Source of the DNA: Thermodesulfobacteriota bacterium
GTDB lineage: Bacteria; Desulfobacterota; UBA8473
Length of the DNA: 64,000 nt
Assembly (NCBI GenBank): GCA_040757775.1
Contig: JBFLWQ010000002.1
Coordinates: forward strand, 62,001 to 126,000
Direction of reading: 5' to 3'
Below are positions 42,914-52,420 of this stretch, one piece after another. A program made the position numbers and the translations under genes. Under the pieces are notes generated by a model. The model was not told the origin of the DNA. It was given only the letters and a program-made list of their open reading frames with translations, and made no database searches. Numbering within the stretch: position 1 is the stretch's first letter; the number at the start of each line of letters is the position of its first letter.

Positions 42914-43657
42914 GTGAAATTACCATCTGAAGAACCAGTTATTATAGAGCCGAGAAAAGGCAGAACAGAGTCAAATGTGGAAGAAACGGTACTTTTGTTT
43001 TTCTCACCTACAGATCTTAAGATCGCCTTCAATGTATTAAATCTGGATGAATCACGAACAAGAAGATTGAATTTCGCCAAATTGTACGACCTGAATCTCA
43101 ATGGCAATCGATTCTCCATTGCCGGTCCTGCAATGGGAGCTCCTATCGCTGTGATACTCATGGAGAGGTTGATTGCCATGGGAGCCAGAAATATAGTTGG
43201 CATAGGCTCATGTGGCTCTCTCCAAAAAGACATTCGTATAGGAGACTATATAATTCCTGCCGAGGCACTAATAGAGGAAGGGACATCCCAGCATTATCCT
43301 CTGGGTGAACCGATTCCCAAGGCCAGCAAAAAGATTTTGAAATACCTGAAGGACCGTTGTATGTCAAATAATCTTAACTTCACTATAGGCAAGGTATGGA
43401 CAACAGATGCCCTCTTTCGGGAAACAATTGAAAAAATAACCACGTACCAAAATCAGAATGTCTTGGGGGTTGAAATGGAGATGTCAGCCCTCTTCACAGT
43501 GGGGACGTTCAGGGGAATTGATGCAGGAGGGTTATTGGTAGTTTCCGATGAACTGTTTACTTTAAAATGGAAATCTGGGTTTGGAGGGGACAAATATCTT
43601 TCAGCAATGAAAGCAGCCTGTGAAACTCTATTCTTCATCCCCACAGTTATGGTTTAA
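42914..43657 (+). CDS. Uridine/purine phosphorylase-family nucleosidase
   Basis: 247 residues from a GTG; the GGAGG ribosome site is 13 or more bases upstream, which is loose. GPAMGAPIAVILMERLIAMG, GIGSCGSLQKDIRIGDYIIP, EMEMSALFTVG and VVSDELF match the PNP_UDP_1 family, including the EMEMS ribose contact and the Asp near the base pocket. Probably a phosphorylase of uridine or a purine nucleoside. Possibly co-transcribed with the dehydrogenase. Confidence 0.82.
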   Translation: MKLPSEEPVIIEPRKGRTESNVEETVLLFFSPTDLKIAFNVLNLDESRTRRLNFAKLYDLNLNGNRFSIAGPAMGAPIAVILMERLIAMGARNIVGIGSCGSLQKDIRIGDYIIPAEALIEEGTSQHYPLGEPIPKASKKILKYLKDRCMSNNLNFTIGKVWTTDALFRETIEKITTYQNQNVLGVEMEMSALFTVGTFRGIDAGGLLVVSDELFTLKWKSGFGGDKYLSAMKAACETLFFIPTVMV

Positions 43658-43864
43658 CAAAGCGTCTCAAAAATAACATTCTAATGCTATCATTTCGAGT
43701 GAAACGAGAAATCTTATTGCCTCCTTTGGGGAATGGGACAAAAACCAAAAAATTCCCCTTTGATCACTTGACCCCTTTCTGCCTCTGGCGGACTTGAACC
43801 TTCAAGCTATACCGACAAGTCGGAATGATGGTTGACTTTCAAAAAGGTATAAGGAGAAAAAATA
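43658..43864. repeat. Repeat-rich spacer
   Basis: Half a TCATTTCGA-family repeat (43690-43715), then GATCACTTGACCCCTT and CTTGAACCTTCAAGC, which recur at 50631-50672. No gene is supported. Confidence 0.6.
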
Positions 43865-44902
43865 TTGTCCAATATTAGAATCCTTGCTATCGACGTTGGA
43901 GGGGGAACACAGGATATCCTGCTGTATGAAGAGAGTAGCCCTGTGGAGAATTCCGTTAAGCTGATCTTGCCCTCTCAGACAAGGATCATAGCAAATCGTA
44001 TTGCCAGGATAACACGAGATAGAAATGCCATCTTTCTGAAAGGGAACCTTATGGGAGGTGGCCCCTGTGTAATGGCAATAAGAAACCATATCAATGCCGG
44101 CCTCAAAGTATTTGCCACGGGGTTAGCAGCAAAGACCATCCACGATAACTTAACCAGAGTGGAGAAAATGGGAATAAAAATCGTTACTGACCCGCCCGAA
44201 GATGCAATACCAGTTGTACTGGGAGATATTGATCTAATTGCTCTTAAGAAGGCGCTATCCTGCTTTGACACGGAGCTTCCAGAGAATTTTGCAATTGCGG
44301 TTCAGGACCATGGTGAATGTATATATGGAAGCAATCGGAAGTTTCGGTTTCAACATTGGCAAGAATTTCTACAGAATGACGGGCAGATATCCCATTTAGC
44401 GTATCAGAGCCCGCCCCGGTACCTTACCAGAATGATGGCTCTGAAGAATGACCTTCCTGAGGCGATAGTCATGGACACAAGTACAGCGGCTATCATTGGA
44501 ACCCTTTGTGACCCCTCAATAGAAAAAGAAAATAAAAAGGGGGTGGTCATTGTTAATGTTGGAAACCAGCATACTGTTGCTGCCCTGGTTAAAGACAGCA
44601 AAATGCTTGGGTTATTTGAACACCACAGTGGATCAATGACTCCAGAAAAATTGGAAGACTATATCCACCGTCTCTTAGAGGGAAGACTGACTAACGAGGA
44701 GGTATTTGAAGACGGTGGCCATGGGTGTTTTATCCAGCCTGGTTTCTCTCCGGGGAACGGATTTAAGTTAATATCTATAACAGGCCCTAAAAGAAGATTG
44801 GCAGAAGGTTTAGGGTACTACTTTGCTGTTCCCCACGGCGATATGATGTTAACAGGGTGTTTCGGGTTGGTAAGGGCTGCCATGGGATTTTTTGGTAAAT
44901 AG
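43865..44902 (+). CDS. DUF1786 family protein
   Basis: 345 residues from TTG at 43865, chosen because AAGGAG lies just upstream. LAIDVGGGTQDILLYE at the N terminus resembles an ASKHA-type phosphate loop. GNLMGGGPCVMAIRNHINAG, AIVMDTSTAAIIGTL and VVIVNVGNQHTVAALV are DUF1786 hallmarks. Some members carry a pyruvate-formate-lyase-activator label, but no radical-SAM CxxxCxxC motif is present, so that label is not adopted. Nucleotide-binding function is likely; the substrate is unknown. Confidence 0.75.
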   Translation: MSNIRILAIDVGGGTQDILLYEESSPVENSVKLILPSQTRIIANRIARITRDRNAIFLKGNLMGGGPCVMAIRNHINAGLKVFATGLAAKTIHDNLTRVEKMGIKIVTDPPEDAIPVVLGDIDLIALKKALSCFDTELPENFAIAVQDHGECIYGSNRKFRFQHWQEFLQNDGQISHLAYQSPPRYLTRMMALKNDLPEAIVMDTSTAAIIGTLCDPSIEKENKKGVVIVNVGNQHTVAALVKDSKMLGLFEHHSGSMTPEKLEDYIHRLLEGRLTNEEVFEDGGHGCFIQPGFSPGNGFKLISITGPKRRLAEGLGYYFAVPHGDMMLTGCFGLVRAAMGFFGK

Positions 44903-44918
44903 TAAAAAAGGAGAGGTA

Positions 44919-45197
44919 ATGCCAAAAACTAGAGCCCATGTTATAGTAAAAGGAAGGGTTCAGGGGGTTTATTTTCGTGCTGAAACCCAATATGAAGCAA
45001 GGCGACTAGGCGTAAACGGATGGGTGAGGAACCTGCGGGACAGAAGTGTTGAAGCTGTTTTTGAAGGAGAAGAAGACAGGGTTAAGAGTATGATTAAATG
45101 GTGTAATCACGGACCTGCAGGAGCAATAGTGGCAGATATTTCTATAGATTGGCAGGACTATAAAGGAGAATTTGACAGGTTTTCCATCACGTATTGA
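44919..45197 (+). CDS. acyP: Acylphosphatase
   Basis: 92 residues from MPKTRAHVIVKG, placed by GGAGAGG just before the ATG at 44919. Catalytic Arg in VQGVYFRAETQ and Asn in GWVRNLRDRS are intact. Hydrolyses acyl phosphates. 16 bases after the DUF1786 stop. Confidence 0.93.
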   Translation: MPKTRAHVIVKGRVQGVYFRAETQYEARRLGVNGWVRNLRDRSVEAVFEGEEDRVKSMIKWCNHGPAGAIVADISIDWQDYKGEFDRFSITY

Positions 45198-45522
45198 AAC
45201 TGGTGAAAAAGCCTCACAGTCATCTTTTTGTTACACAAAAAATAAATATTAACAGCATAAATAAAATCAGTGAGGTACCATATGCCTGAATATTTACCAT
45301 CGGCAATCTCTATAGTTTCAAAGCAGCGAAAGATATGATAACGATTATTCAAAATCTTCGAGATTTTGATAAGATTTTTACTGACACAAGTGAGCTTAAA
45401 GAACGCCTTATCGAGTCCATTGATAGTATTCTTTCCACAAAGGAGCAACTCTTGACGTTTCAAAATAGAATAATGGAACTCGAAAAGGAAAAAATCTCAG
45501 ATAAACAGGGAGGGATAAGTTT
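45198..45522. other. Intergenic region
   Basis: Only weak, overlapping frames are present. CAAAATCT-TCG-AGATTTTG (45350-45368) is a small hairpin. A plus-strand frame from 45335 reads a plausible helix (FDKIFTDTSELKERLIES) but then runs 94 bases into the next gene, so it is not annotated as a gene. Confidence 0.5.
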
Positions 45523-46179
45523 ATGTCTTCAAATCAGCAAAAAGGTTTTTGGCAGCATTTCTTCGACTCACTTACTATCCCGTGGGTGGACAAAACCATT
45601 GCCGTTCTGGCGGTGATGCCGTTTGTCTATATACTGTTTCGCATCATGATGCGCGGCGAAATGAACCTCCCCCGTGCCTCGATTGCGATTCAACTCCTTA
45701 TAATAATAATAACAATGGTTATCCGCACCACGCCGATTCGCATAACACCCAATCCATGGTATTGGCTGCTGGCATTTGTAGTTACTTATTTCGGATTTTT
45801 TATCGCAGCATTTGCCCAGAAGGGAACTGCCCTTATCCCTGGTGTAATCCCGAATTTCCTTTCAATACTTGCCCTGGCTGTAGCTGTGTATGCACGTCTC
45901 AGTTTAGGTCGAAACATAGGTCTTGTTCCGGCTCAGCGGAATATCATCACACGCGGCGCGTACGGATTTGTCCGTCATCCAATCTATACGGGACTGATCC
46001 TCTCTTACGTTGGGTTCTCGCTTCGCATGTTCTCACCACGCAATGTGACGATGGCGCTCCTCGGTGTCGGCTTGATAGTGTTAAAGAGCTTCATAGAGGA
46101 AGGCTTCCTGCGGGAAGCTCCGGAGTATGCTGATTACATGGACCGTGTCCGATGGCGGTGGTTTCCCGGCCTGGCATAA
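45523..46179 (+). CDS. Isoprenylcysteine carboxyl methyltransferase-family protein
   Basis: 218 residues, about five transmembrane segments. The C-terminal ICMT signature reads GAYGFVRHPIYTGLILSYVG and ends EEGFLREAPEYADYM. Bacterial homologues methylate membrane-associated substrates with SAM; the substrate is unknown. Base composition is more GC-rich than its neighbours, a sign of possible transfer. Confidence 0.85.
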   Translation: MSSNQQKGFWQHFFDSLTIPWVDKTIAVLAVMPFVYILFRIMMRGEMNLPRASIAIQLLIIIITMVIRTTPIRITPNPWYWLLAFVVTYFGFFIAAFAQKGTALIPGVIPNFLSILALAVAVYARLSLGRNIGLVPAQRNIITRGAYGFVRHPIYTGLILSYVGFSLRMFSPRNVTMALLGVGLIVLKSFIEEGFLREAPEYADYMDRVRWRWFPGLA

Positions 46180-46391
46180 GAACAAATGCCTGCATAATGC
46201 AGGAAGGAAGCTGAACAAAACAGCAACATTGGAAACCTCATGAGTTGAAACAACGGTATTAATGCCTGGCAGGAAAAATGAACTGCCTCGGCTAAATTAA
46301 CAACCTGAAAAAATCTGAGCTGATCGGAGAACTAACTCTCTATCAAAGGGCTTTTTCTACAGGCTCAACGTTAAGGTACTAGGATAACATA

Positions 46392-47273
46392 ATGATGGAT
46401 TATGATGATTTCATTTATTTTGATGTACATACCCATTTCTTTCCTGAAAAATTATTACATGCTATTTGGGAATACATGGCTAGTCATTACTGGCCGGTTT
46501 ATCTTAAAGACACGGCTAAAAATCTTGCTATGAAGCTGGTATCAAATTATAGGGTCAAACATTTTCTGATACTCAATTATGCTCACAAACCAGGTATTGC
46601 CAGTTCCATCAATGAATGGACAAACTCTTTTTGTTCTTCTCCCCAGTTGAAAGGTGTTGCCATACCATTTGGCACAATCCATCCTGGTGATACTGGAAAC
46701 TCCGAAGAGATGGACCGAATTTTCTGTGATTTTGGCTTTGCAGGCATCAAACTTCAGCTGATGGTAACAGACTTTTATATCTCTGACCGGCGGATGAAAA
46801 CTGTCTATGATAAAATAATAGAGTATGATAAGGTATTATTCGTTCATATTGGGACTTTTCCTTCCCACACAAATTACTTTCCAGGCTTAAAATTTCAGTT
46901 CCCTTACACAGGTGTAACCCATTTGGAACGTTTTATGGAAGAATATCCTGAAATGAAGGTTATTGTTCCCCACATGGGGGCTGATGAGTATGAAGAAATG
47001 TGGGAGCTCATAGAGAAGTATCCAAACCTTTATTTCGATACTGCGGGAATTGCGGTCAAAAACAATTCTCTTATTGATGATGGAATGCACTCTATCAACC
47101 ACGAACAACTCTATGAGATTTCTGACCGTATTCTGTTTGGTAGTGACTTCCCGAACATCGGATGGGGATACCGTAACTCTGTTCTAGGGTGGTTGGAACG
47201 AGAAATGGACCGCACATTTTATGAAAAAGTATTTTATAAAAATGCCTCAAGGTTCTTTCGTGGATATATTTGA
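46392..47273 (+). CDS. Amidohydrolase 2-family protein
   Basis: 293 residues. The metal pair is in FDVHTHFFPE, with later His at VHIGTFPSH and VIVPHMGADEYE and Asp in ILFGSDFPNIGWG, the TIM-barrel amidohydrolase-2 pattern used by decarboxylases and lactone hydrolases. The substrate cannot be inferred. Convergent with the epimerase gene, 17 bases away. Confidence 0.85.
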   Translation: MMDYDDFIYFDVHTHFFPEKLLHAIWEYMASHYWPVYLKDTAKNLAMKLVSNYRVKHFLILNYAHKPGIASSINEWTNSFCSSPQLKGVAIPFGTIHPGDTGNSEEMDRIFCDFGFAGIKLQLMVTDFYISDRRMKTVYDKIIEYDKVLFVHIGTFPSHTNYFPGLKFQFPYTGVTHLERFMEEYPEMKVIVPHMGADEYEEMWELIEKYPNLYFDTAGIAVKNNSLIDDGMHSINHEQLYEISDRILFGSDFPNIGWGYRNSVLGWLEREMDRTFYEKVFYKNASRFFRGYI

Positions 47274-47290
47274 TTTGTTTCCTTGTTTCC

Positions 47291-48229
47291 TCACTTCTCA
47301 CCCTTCAACCATTCACATTCCCTCTTTAAGCCCTCGTAAAGCGTTACCTTATGCCGATAACCAAATATATTTTCTGCCTTCGAAATATCAGCCCATGTGT
47401 GACCTACATCTCCTTTTTGATTGTTTTTATATTCAATCTCTGCCTTAACGGATAAGATTTCCGTTAAGATTTTAAGCACAGAATTTATTGTTACTCTGGA
47501 CCCTCCTCCAATATTAAAGATTTCACCGATAGAGTCTGACTTCATAGCAGAAATATTTGCCTCAACAAGGTCATCGATATACGTAAAATCCCTTGTCTGT
47601 TCTCCATCACCATAAACAGTTATCTCTTTCCCTTTTAACATAGAAGTAATAAATCTGTTAAATGCCATGTCTGGCCTTTGAGCAGGACCATATACAGTAA
47701 AGTAGCGTAAGGAAATCGTAGGTACTTTATAGTTTTTATAATACAGATAACACAAGTGCTCAGCCGCCAGTTTTGATACGCCATAGGGGGAGACCGGCCT
47801 TAAAATCGATGTCTCACGCATCGGCAGGTCCTCGGTATCTCCATACACAGAAGAAGACGAAGCAAAAATAAACCCTTTGATTCCGGAATTTATTGAAGCT
47901 TCTAGTAATCGTTGAGTGACCAAGATATTATTATCAGAATATATGCTAAAATTTTCTCCCCAACTGGCCCTTACCCCTGCCTGGGCAGCCTGGTGAAATA
48001 TATAACTTACATCAGAAATCAATTCTCCAAGATCGATGGAAATCAGGTTTGCCTCAATAAATTTGAACTCCTCTCTTTTTTTTAACTCGTTAATATTCCT
48101 CTCTTTTAGTGCCCTTGGATAGTAATCTACGAAGCAGTCGATCCCTATGACCTCATAGCCTTCATTGATTAACCTTTTTGAAAGCTGGGAACCAATGAAG
48201 CCAGCAGCTCCTGTGACTAAACATTTCAT
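47291..48229 (-). CDS. NAD-dependent epimerase (UDP-glucuronate/glucose type)
   Basis: About 312 residues from MKCLVTGAAGFIGS; a TTG 21 bases upstream overlapping the GT4 stop is possible. SSSVYGDT, YGVSKLAAEHLCYLY (Tyr/Lys pair) and RYFTVYGPAQRPDM fit UDP-sugar 4-epimerases of the CapI/GalE type. Last gene of the minus-strand LPS locus. Confidence 0.85.
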   Translation of the reverse strand: MKCLVTGAAGFIGSQLSKRLINEGYEVIGIDCFVDYYPRALKERNINELKKREEFKFIEANLISIDLGELISDVSYIFHQAAQAGVRASWGENFSIYSDNNILVTQRLLEASINSGIKGFIFASSSSVYGDTEDLPMRETSILRPVSPYGVSKLAAEHLCYLYYKNYKVPTISLRYFTVYGPAQRPDMAFNRFITSMLKGKEITVYGDGEQTRDFTYIDDLVEANISAMKSDSIGEIFNIGGGSRVTINSVLKILTEILSVKAEIEYKNNQKGDVGHTWADISKAENIFGYRHKVTLYEGLKRECEWLKGEK

Positions 48230-48246
48230 AAGATTTCCGTAACCTC

Positions 48247-49365
48247 TCAATTAGTTTGGGGGTTTCTTCTCTTCTTCGACAGGATTGTCTCATACAAATT
48301 GGTTATTTTGTCTATCATCGTGTCGCAGCTAAATCTTTCTTCAACTAATTTCCTTCCGTTTTTGCCAATTCTCCGGGCAAATTCACTATCCTTAAGTAGT
48401 CGAAGAATGGCATTTGCTAATCCCTCTGCATCATTTGGCTCAATTAGTATCCCCGTCTGACCATCACTTATAACTTCTGGTATACCTCCCGCATTTGTTG
48501 CTACTACCGGTCTTGCCATTGCCATTGCCTGAATCAAGGCTTGAGGAACTCCCTCAGACGATTCAGAGGTTAACACTGATATATCCGAGACAGAAAGGAT
48601 CTCCGGTATGTCTTCCCTGTAGCCTGTCATAATGGTAAAATCACTAATGCCAAGCTCTTCTATTTTTGCTTCTACATGTTTTCTCCTTGGTCCTTCCCCC
48701 ACTATTAAGAATCTAGCTTCAGGGAAGTTTTTCAGTACCAATCTCGCTGCATCCAAAAAAATCTCATGCCTTTTCCAGCTTCTCAGAACAGCTACCATTG
48801 TAATAATCGGTGTTACACCATTTATTCCAAGCTCTTCCCTTAAATAATGTCCATCTATGTCAGGATCAAACTCTTGTAATTTAACGCCAGTGGGAATTGA
48901 AAAAATCCTACTATTATCAAGCTGATTTATCTTTACCATTCTCTCTTTTATAGATTCGCCAGTGGTTATTATGGCATCGGGAAGCCGATAGATGAAATTT
49001 AGAGGATTGGTAGATATTGGCACAGACAGATGTCGTGTTCTTATTAAAATTGGGCTCCTAGCTAATTTAACCGAAAAAGAAGCGATCCAGCTATCAACTG
49101 AACTATGAGTATTTACAATTTCAATCCTTTTTTCCTTTATCAGCCTGAATATTTTAAAAGACGCCGAGAGGTCGAAACTATGCCGCATAGGCATAGTGAC
49201 AGTTGATATGCCTGCCTTTCTAGCCCTTTTATCTATCTCACTTTCTGGAGTAGATGCCAAGACTACGTAGTGCCCCCTCTTCTGAAACTCGGTAGCCTCC
49301 AGTAATATCCTCTTCTCCTGGCCACCCCAGCCATCAGACCATTCCGTATGCAGTATCTTATACAA
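48247..49365 (-). CDS. GT4 glycosyltransferase
   Basis: 372 residues. The N-terminal GT-B domain has LHTEWSDGWGGQEKRILLEA. The C-terminal domain has VAVLRSWKRHEIFLDAARL, VGEGPRRKHVEAKI and SSEGVPQALIQAMAMARPV, where the E(x)7E motif lies. Suited to LPS core or O-chain assembly. Downstream of waaC, 76 bases apart. Confidence 0.88.
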   Translation of the reverse strand: MYKILHTEWSDGWGGQEKRILLEATEFQKRGHYVVLASTPESEIDKRARKAGISTVTMPMRHSFDLSASFKIFRLIKEKRIEIVNTHSSVDSWIASFSVKLARSPILIRTRHLSVPISTNPLNFIYRLPDAIITTGESIKERMVKINQLDNSRIFSIPTGVKLQEFDPDIDGHYLREELGINGVTPIITMVAVLRSWKRHEIFLDAARLVLKNFPEARFLIVGEGPRRKHVEAKIEELGISDFTIMTGYREDIPEILSVSDISVLTSESSEGVPQALIQAMAMARPVVATNAGGIPEVISDGQTGILIEPNDAEGLANAILRLLKDSEFARRIGKNGRKLVEERFSCDTMIDKITNLYETILSKKRRNPQTN

Positions 49366-49441
49366 TTTTACTCCTTAGACTTTTTCACTTGAACCCCCCA
49401 GCCCCCCTTTCCAAAGGGGGGTGAAGGGGGGGGTAAATGTT

Positions 49442-50500
49442 TCATTTTTCAGGATGAACTATTTGGGTTAATTTCTGTGCTGCTAAAGAGAACACATCAT
49501 CAACAGTTATTTCAGCCATACATTTTTTTGTGTCGCATTTTTTCTTGAAGCACGGGCTGCAGGCAACACTGCTTCTTATAACCGTATGACCATTACCATA
49601 AGGCCCGGTCCTCCATGGTGCTGTTGGACCAAATATGGCTATTACAGGCGTCTTCATCGCTGATGCAACATGCATGGGTCCTGTATCAGTCGTAATCATA
49701 AGGTCTGCTAAACTTAAAAGACATGCCAGCTGCTTAAGATTCATCTTGCCTGTGGTATTAAGTGCAGGGCTTCGCATTCTAGAAGATATGGCATTTATCG
49801 TCTGCAGATCATTTTTGCCCCCGGTAAAAACAATTCTTGCAGGAAGTTCATCGTTAATCCTATCGCACAAAAGGCTAAACTTCTCCCCCTCCCATAATTT
49901 AGTCTCCCATCCTGAAGCAGGATTGACAGCAATTATCCTTTCATTTTCATCTATTTCATTGTTCCTTAAAAACCCCTTAACATACTCCATATCTCTTTTG
50001 TCAAAGGGAATTAAAAACCTGGGGTTGTTGACCTCAACCCCTAGATATTTTATAAGATTCAGGTATCTTTCAACAGCATGCAAATCAGGGTTATAGGGGG
50101 AAACCCGTTCATTTAGAAAAAAATAACTAAACTCCCGGGTCTTATCATAGCCTAGTCTTCTTTCTCCACCACTTAACAAGGTTAGGATCCCACTTTTAAA
50201 AAGCCCCTGGAAGTCTATAACAAGATCATAATTCTTTTCTCTCAATCCTTTAATAAGAGACATGATCTCTCCAAAAGTCCGAAGGCAGGTAGATGGCTTA
50301 AAGATACTTTTCATCCATGTCTTCCTTTTAGATACTATTATGTTATCCAGACATGGGTGATTTCTAATTATCTGCTCTGCATCCTCTTCAATCAGCCAGG
50401 TAATGCGGCTATCAGGATATGCAGCACGTAAAGCCTCAAGAGAAGGAAGGGTATGAACCACATCTCCGATAGCACTTAATTTTACAATTAGGATTTCCAT
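49442..50500 (-). CDS. waaC: Lipopolysaccharide heptosyltransferase I (WaaC-like)
   Basis: 352 residues, GT9. ILIVKLSAIGDVVHTLPSLE at the N terminus, LVIDFQGLFKSGIL, VNPASGWETKLWEGEKF and MITTDTGPMHVASAMKTPVI all match WaaC. A Cys-rich C-terminal stretch (CSPCFKKKCDTKKC) is typical. Adds the first heptose to Kdo. Its last codons derive from a MITE terminal repeat. Confidence 0.88.
   Translation of the reverse strand: MEILIVKLSAIGDVVHTLPSLEALRAAYPDSRITWLIEEDAEQIIRNHPCLDNIIVSKRKTWMKSIFKPSTCLRTFGEIMSLIKGLREKNYDLVIDFQGLFKSGILTLLSGGERRLGYDKTREFSYFFLNERVSPYNPDLHAVERYLNLIKYLGVEVNNPRFLIPFDKRDMEYVKGFLRNNEIDENERIIAVNPASGWETKLWEGEKFSLLCDRINDELPARIVFTGGKNDLQTINAISSRMRSPALNTTGKMNLKQLACLLSLADLMITTDTGPMHVASAMKTPVIAIFGPTAPWRTGPYGNGHTVIRSSVACSPCFKKKCDTKKCMAEITVDDVFSLAAQKLTQIVHPEK
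49443..49461. repeat. MITE end inside the waaC stop region
   Basis: On the minus strand TA-GTTCATCCTGAAAAATG, the terminal repeat of the MITE-like elements, encodes the last waaC residues (IVHPEK) and stop. Confidence 0.55.
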
Positions 50501-50673
50501 TGTTATTGTCTCACTCGGGGATTAGGAGAAAAACCCTCGCCTTTAGGCGAAGACTTCAGTTCGATCTTTTGCGCCGCAAGGGTTCGAGGATTCCAGGATT
50601 CGATAGTAGTAAAGAAAAGATTCTCCCTTGATCACTTGACCCCTTGAATCCTTGAACCCTCAAGCCATCGGCT
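50501..50673. repeat. Repeat-rich spacer between waaC and gmhB
   Basis: GATCACTTGACCCCTT and CTTGAACCCTCAAGC (about 50631-50664) match 43764-43810. CCATCGGCTTTAGCCGATGG (about 50664-50683) is a perfect hairpin reaching into the gmhB end. Confidence 0.7.
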
Positions 50674-51273
50674 TTAGCCGATGGTAGTTGACTTTATGTT
50701 TAAGTGTAGATCATGCAATATCCAGTTCACTGCCTCAAGTATATCCCTGGCAATGTAATGTGGCTGTCTCTTTGATCTTTCATTAAGGGATTCCATCTGG
50801 TCTTTGCCATAACCGGTCAAAACAAGAATTCCCTTAGCACCGACCTTATAGGCAGGCTCAATATCAGTTAGCTTATCTCCAATAACATAAGAATGAGAAA
50901 GGTCTATTTCCAGTTCGGCAGATGCCATGTTCAGCATTCCTGGAGCCGGTTTCCTGCAATTGCATTTTTTGCGATACTCGGGAGGTCCAATCTCTGGATG
51001 ATGGGGACAGTAATATATGCCATCCAGGTAAACACCATTTTCCCCAAGTAATTCCCTCAACCTCACATGGATTTTTTCCACCATTTCTTCAGTGAAATAT
51101 CCTCTGGCTACTCCTGACTGATTAGTAATAACAACTGCCTTAATCTGGTTTTCATTGATCAGTCTTATGGCATCAAGAGCGCGGGGCAATATGTTCAAAT
51201 CACAGGGGTCCTTCAGGTAACCTGTCTCCTCATTTATAGTCCCATCCCTGTCCATAAAGACAGCTATATTCAT
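50674..51273 (-). CDS. gmhB: D-glycero-beta-D-manno-heptose-1,7-bisphosphate 7-phosphatase
   Basis: 199 residues, HAD superfamily. DxD motif FMDRDGTINEE, Thr/Ser in VITNQSGVARG, zinc ligands in YYCPHHPEIGP and KKCNCRKPAPGM, and Asp in YVIGDKLTDIEPA. It prepares ADP-heptose for the WaaC/WaaF transferases. The stop codon lies inside a hairpin repeat. Confidence 0.93.
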   Translation of the reverse strand: MNIAVFMDRDGTINEETGYLKDPCDLNILPRALDAIRLINENQIKAVVITNQSGVARGYFTEEMVEKIHVRLRELLGENGVYLDGIYYCPHHPEIGPPEYRKKCNCRKPAPGMLNMASAELEIDLSHSYVIGDKLTDIEPAYKVGAKGILVLTGYGKDQMESLNERSKRQPHYIARDILEAVNWILHDLHLNIKSTTIG

Positions 51274-51283
51274 TTTAGCTCAC

Positions 51284-52420
51284 TCAGCATGATCTTATAA
51301 CCACCCTGTCCGTTAAAATCTGCCTTGCATGTTCATAAACCTCACCAACCTCAATCAATCTCATGCATTGGTGATCTGTGGGGCATTCTCTCTTCAGACA
51401 TGGACTGCAAGGCACTTTTTTTCTAATAATTATACTACTGGTTCCAAGGGGAGAAGTAGTAACAGGGTCGGTTGACCCAAAAATCGCTATAAGCGGAATC
51501 TTTAAAGCGGCGGCTAAATGCATTAATCCGGAATCATTCGTTATAAAAAGACTACATTTCTCTATCAAAGCCATAGTCTCTAAAAGGGATGTCTTACCAG
51601 CAAGATCTATGACATCTGAGTTAGCAATGCCCAGTATCATTTCAGATATTACTTTTTCCTCTTTACTGCCAAAAAGCAATATCTTGCCTCTAAAATCTTT
51701 ATGTATCATATCCGATAATAAGGCATATCTTTCAGGAAGCCATCTTTTTGCAGAGCCAAAATATGCCCCCGGGTTTATACCTACCAATAATTCACCGTTC
51801 TGTATATTGAGGGGACCCAGTATTTCTGTTGCCCTCTTCCTTGCCTCATCAGAAACTTTAACCAGAGGGTCCTCATCTACGATGTCCATCCCCAGAGCCT
51901 TTAACATCTCCAGGTAGTAATAGACCTGATGCTTTCCAAGCACTGTTTTATCTAATATTACTTTATTAGTCAATAAATGTCCCCTCATATCACTGTTATA
52001 CCCTGCCCTGATGGGAATTCCTGCCAGCAAGGCTATCAGGGCAGCATCAAAAGCGTTCTGGAGGAGAACAGCCAGATCGAACCTCTTTTCTCTCAGAGCT
52101 TTCGCCAGCCTGAGCCTTCCCAATACACCATTGTGTATTCCATTATGCTCGTAGATAATAACCTCATCCACATCAGGATTATTTTCAAGTAAAGGAGCTA
52201 CCCAGGGTCTACTCAAAATCGCTATATAAGATCTGGGGAAGTTCTTCCTAATGGTGGCTATAGCCGGAAAGGTAAGGATAACATCACCAATCCAGTTAGT
52301 TGACCTGATAAGAATCTTATCAATACTATTAACGTCTATCCTTTTTTTATTCTTTACTCTAATTTGAAAATACCTCTCTGACAGGCGAGACGCCTGTCCT
52401 ACTGTTTGTGGATGCCTCAC
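51284..52420 (-). CDS. waaF: Lipopolysaccharide heptosyltransferase II (WaaF-like)
   Basis: 378 residues as an open frame. The family-conserved part begins at KILIRSTNWIGDVILTFPA; INPGAYFGSAKRWLPERYAL and FITNDSGLMHLAAALKIPLI follow. The N-terminal ~35 residues come from a palindromic repeat and the lpxK 3' end (62-base overlap), so the true start is uncertain: no ATG/GTG/TTG lies between the repeat and KILIRS. Adds the second heptose. Confidence 0.88.
   Translation of the reverse strand: MRHPQTVGQASRLSERYFQIRVKNKKRIDVNSIDKILIRSTNWIGDVILTFPAIATIRKNFPRSYIAILSRPWVAPLLENNPDVDEVIIYEHNGIHNGVLGRLRLAKALREKRFDLAVLLQNAFDAALIALLAGIPIRAGYNSDMRGHLLTNKVILDKTVLGKHQVYYYLEMLKALGMDIVDEDPLVKVSDEARKRATEILGPLNIQNGELLVGINPGAYFGSAKRWLPERYALLSDMIHKDFRGKILLFGSKEEKVISEMILGIANSDVIDLAGKTSLLETMALIEKCSLFITNDSGLMHLAAALKIPLIAIFGSTDPVTTSPLGTSSIIIRKKVPCSPCLKRECPTDHQCMRLIEVGEVYEHARQILTDRVVIRSC

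Noticed and set aside
43865-44902. Pyruvate-formate-lyase-activating enzyme
   Set aside because: No CxxxCxxC radical-SAM motif; only DUF1786 features are visible.
45335-45616. 93-residue plus-strand ORF
   Set aside because: It overlaps the methyltransferase-family gene by 94 bases in another frame and its second half is a shadow of that gene; no ribosome site.
45549-46133. 194-residue ORF on the plus strand
   Set aside because: Fully inside the ICMT-family gene in another frame, Cys/His/Ser-rich shadow composition.
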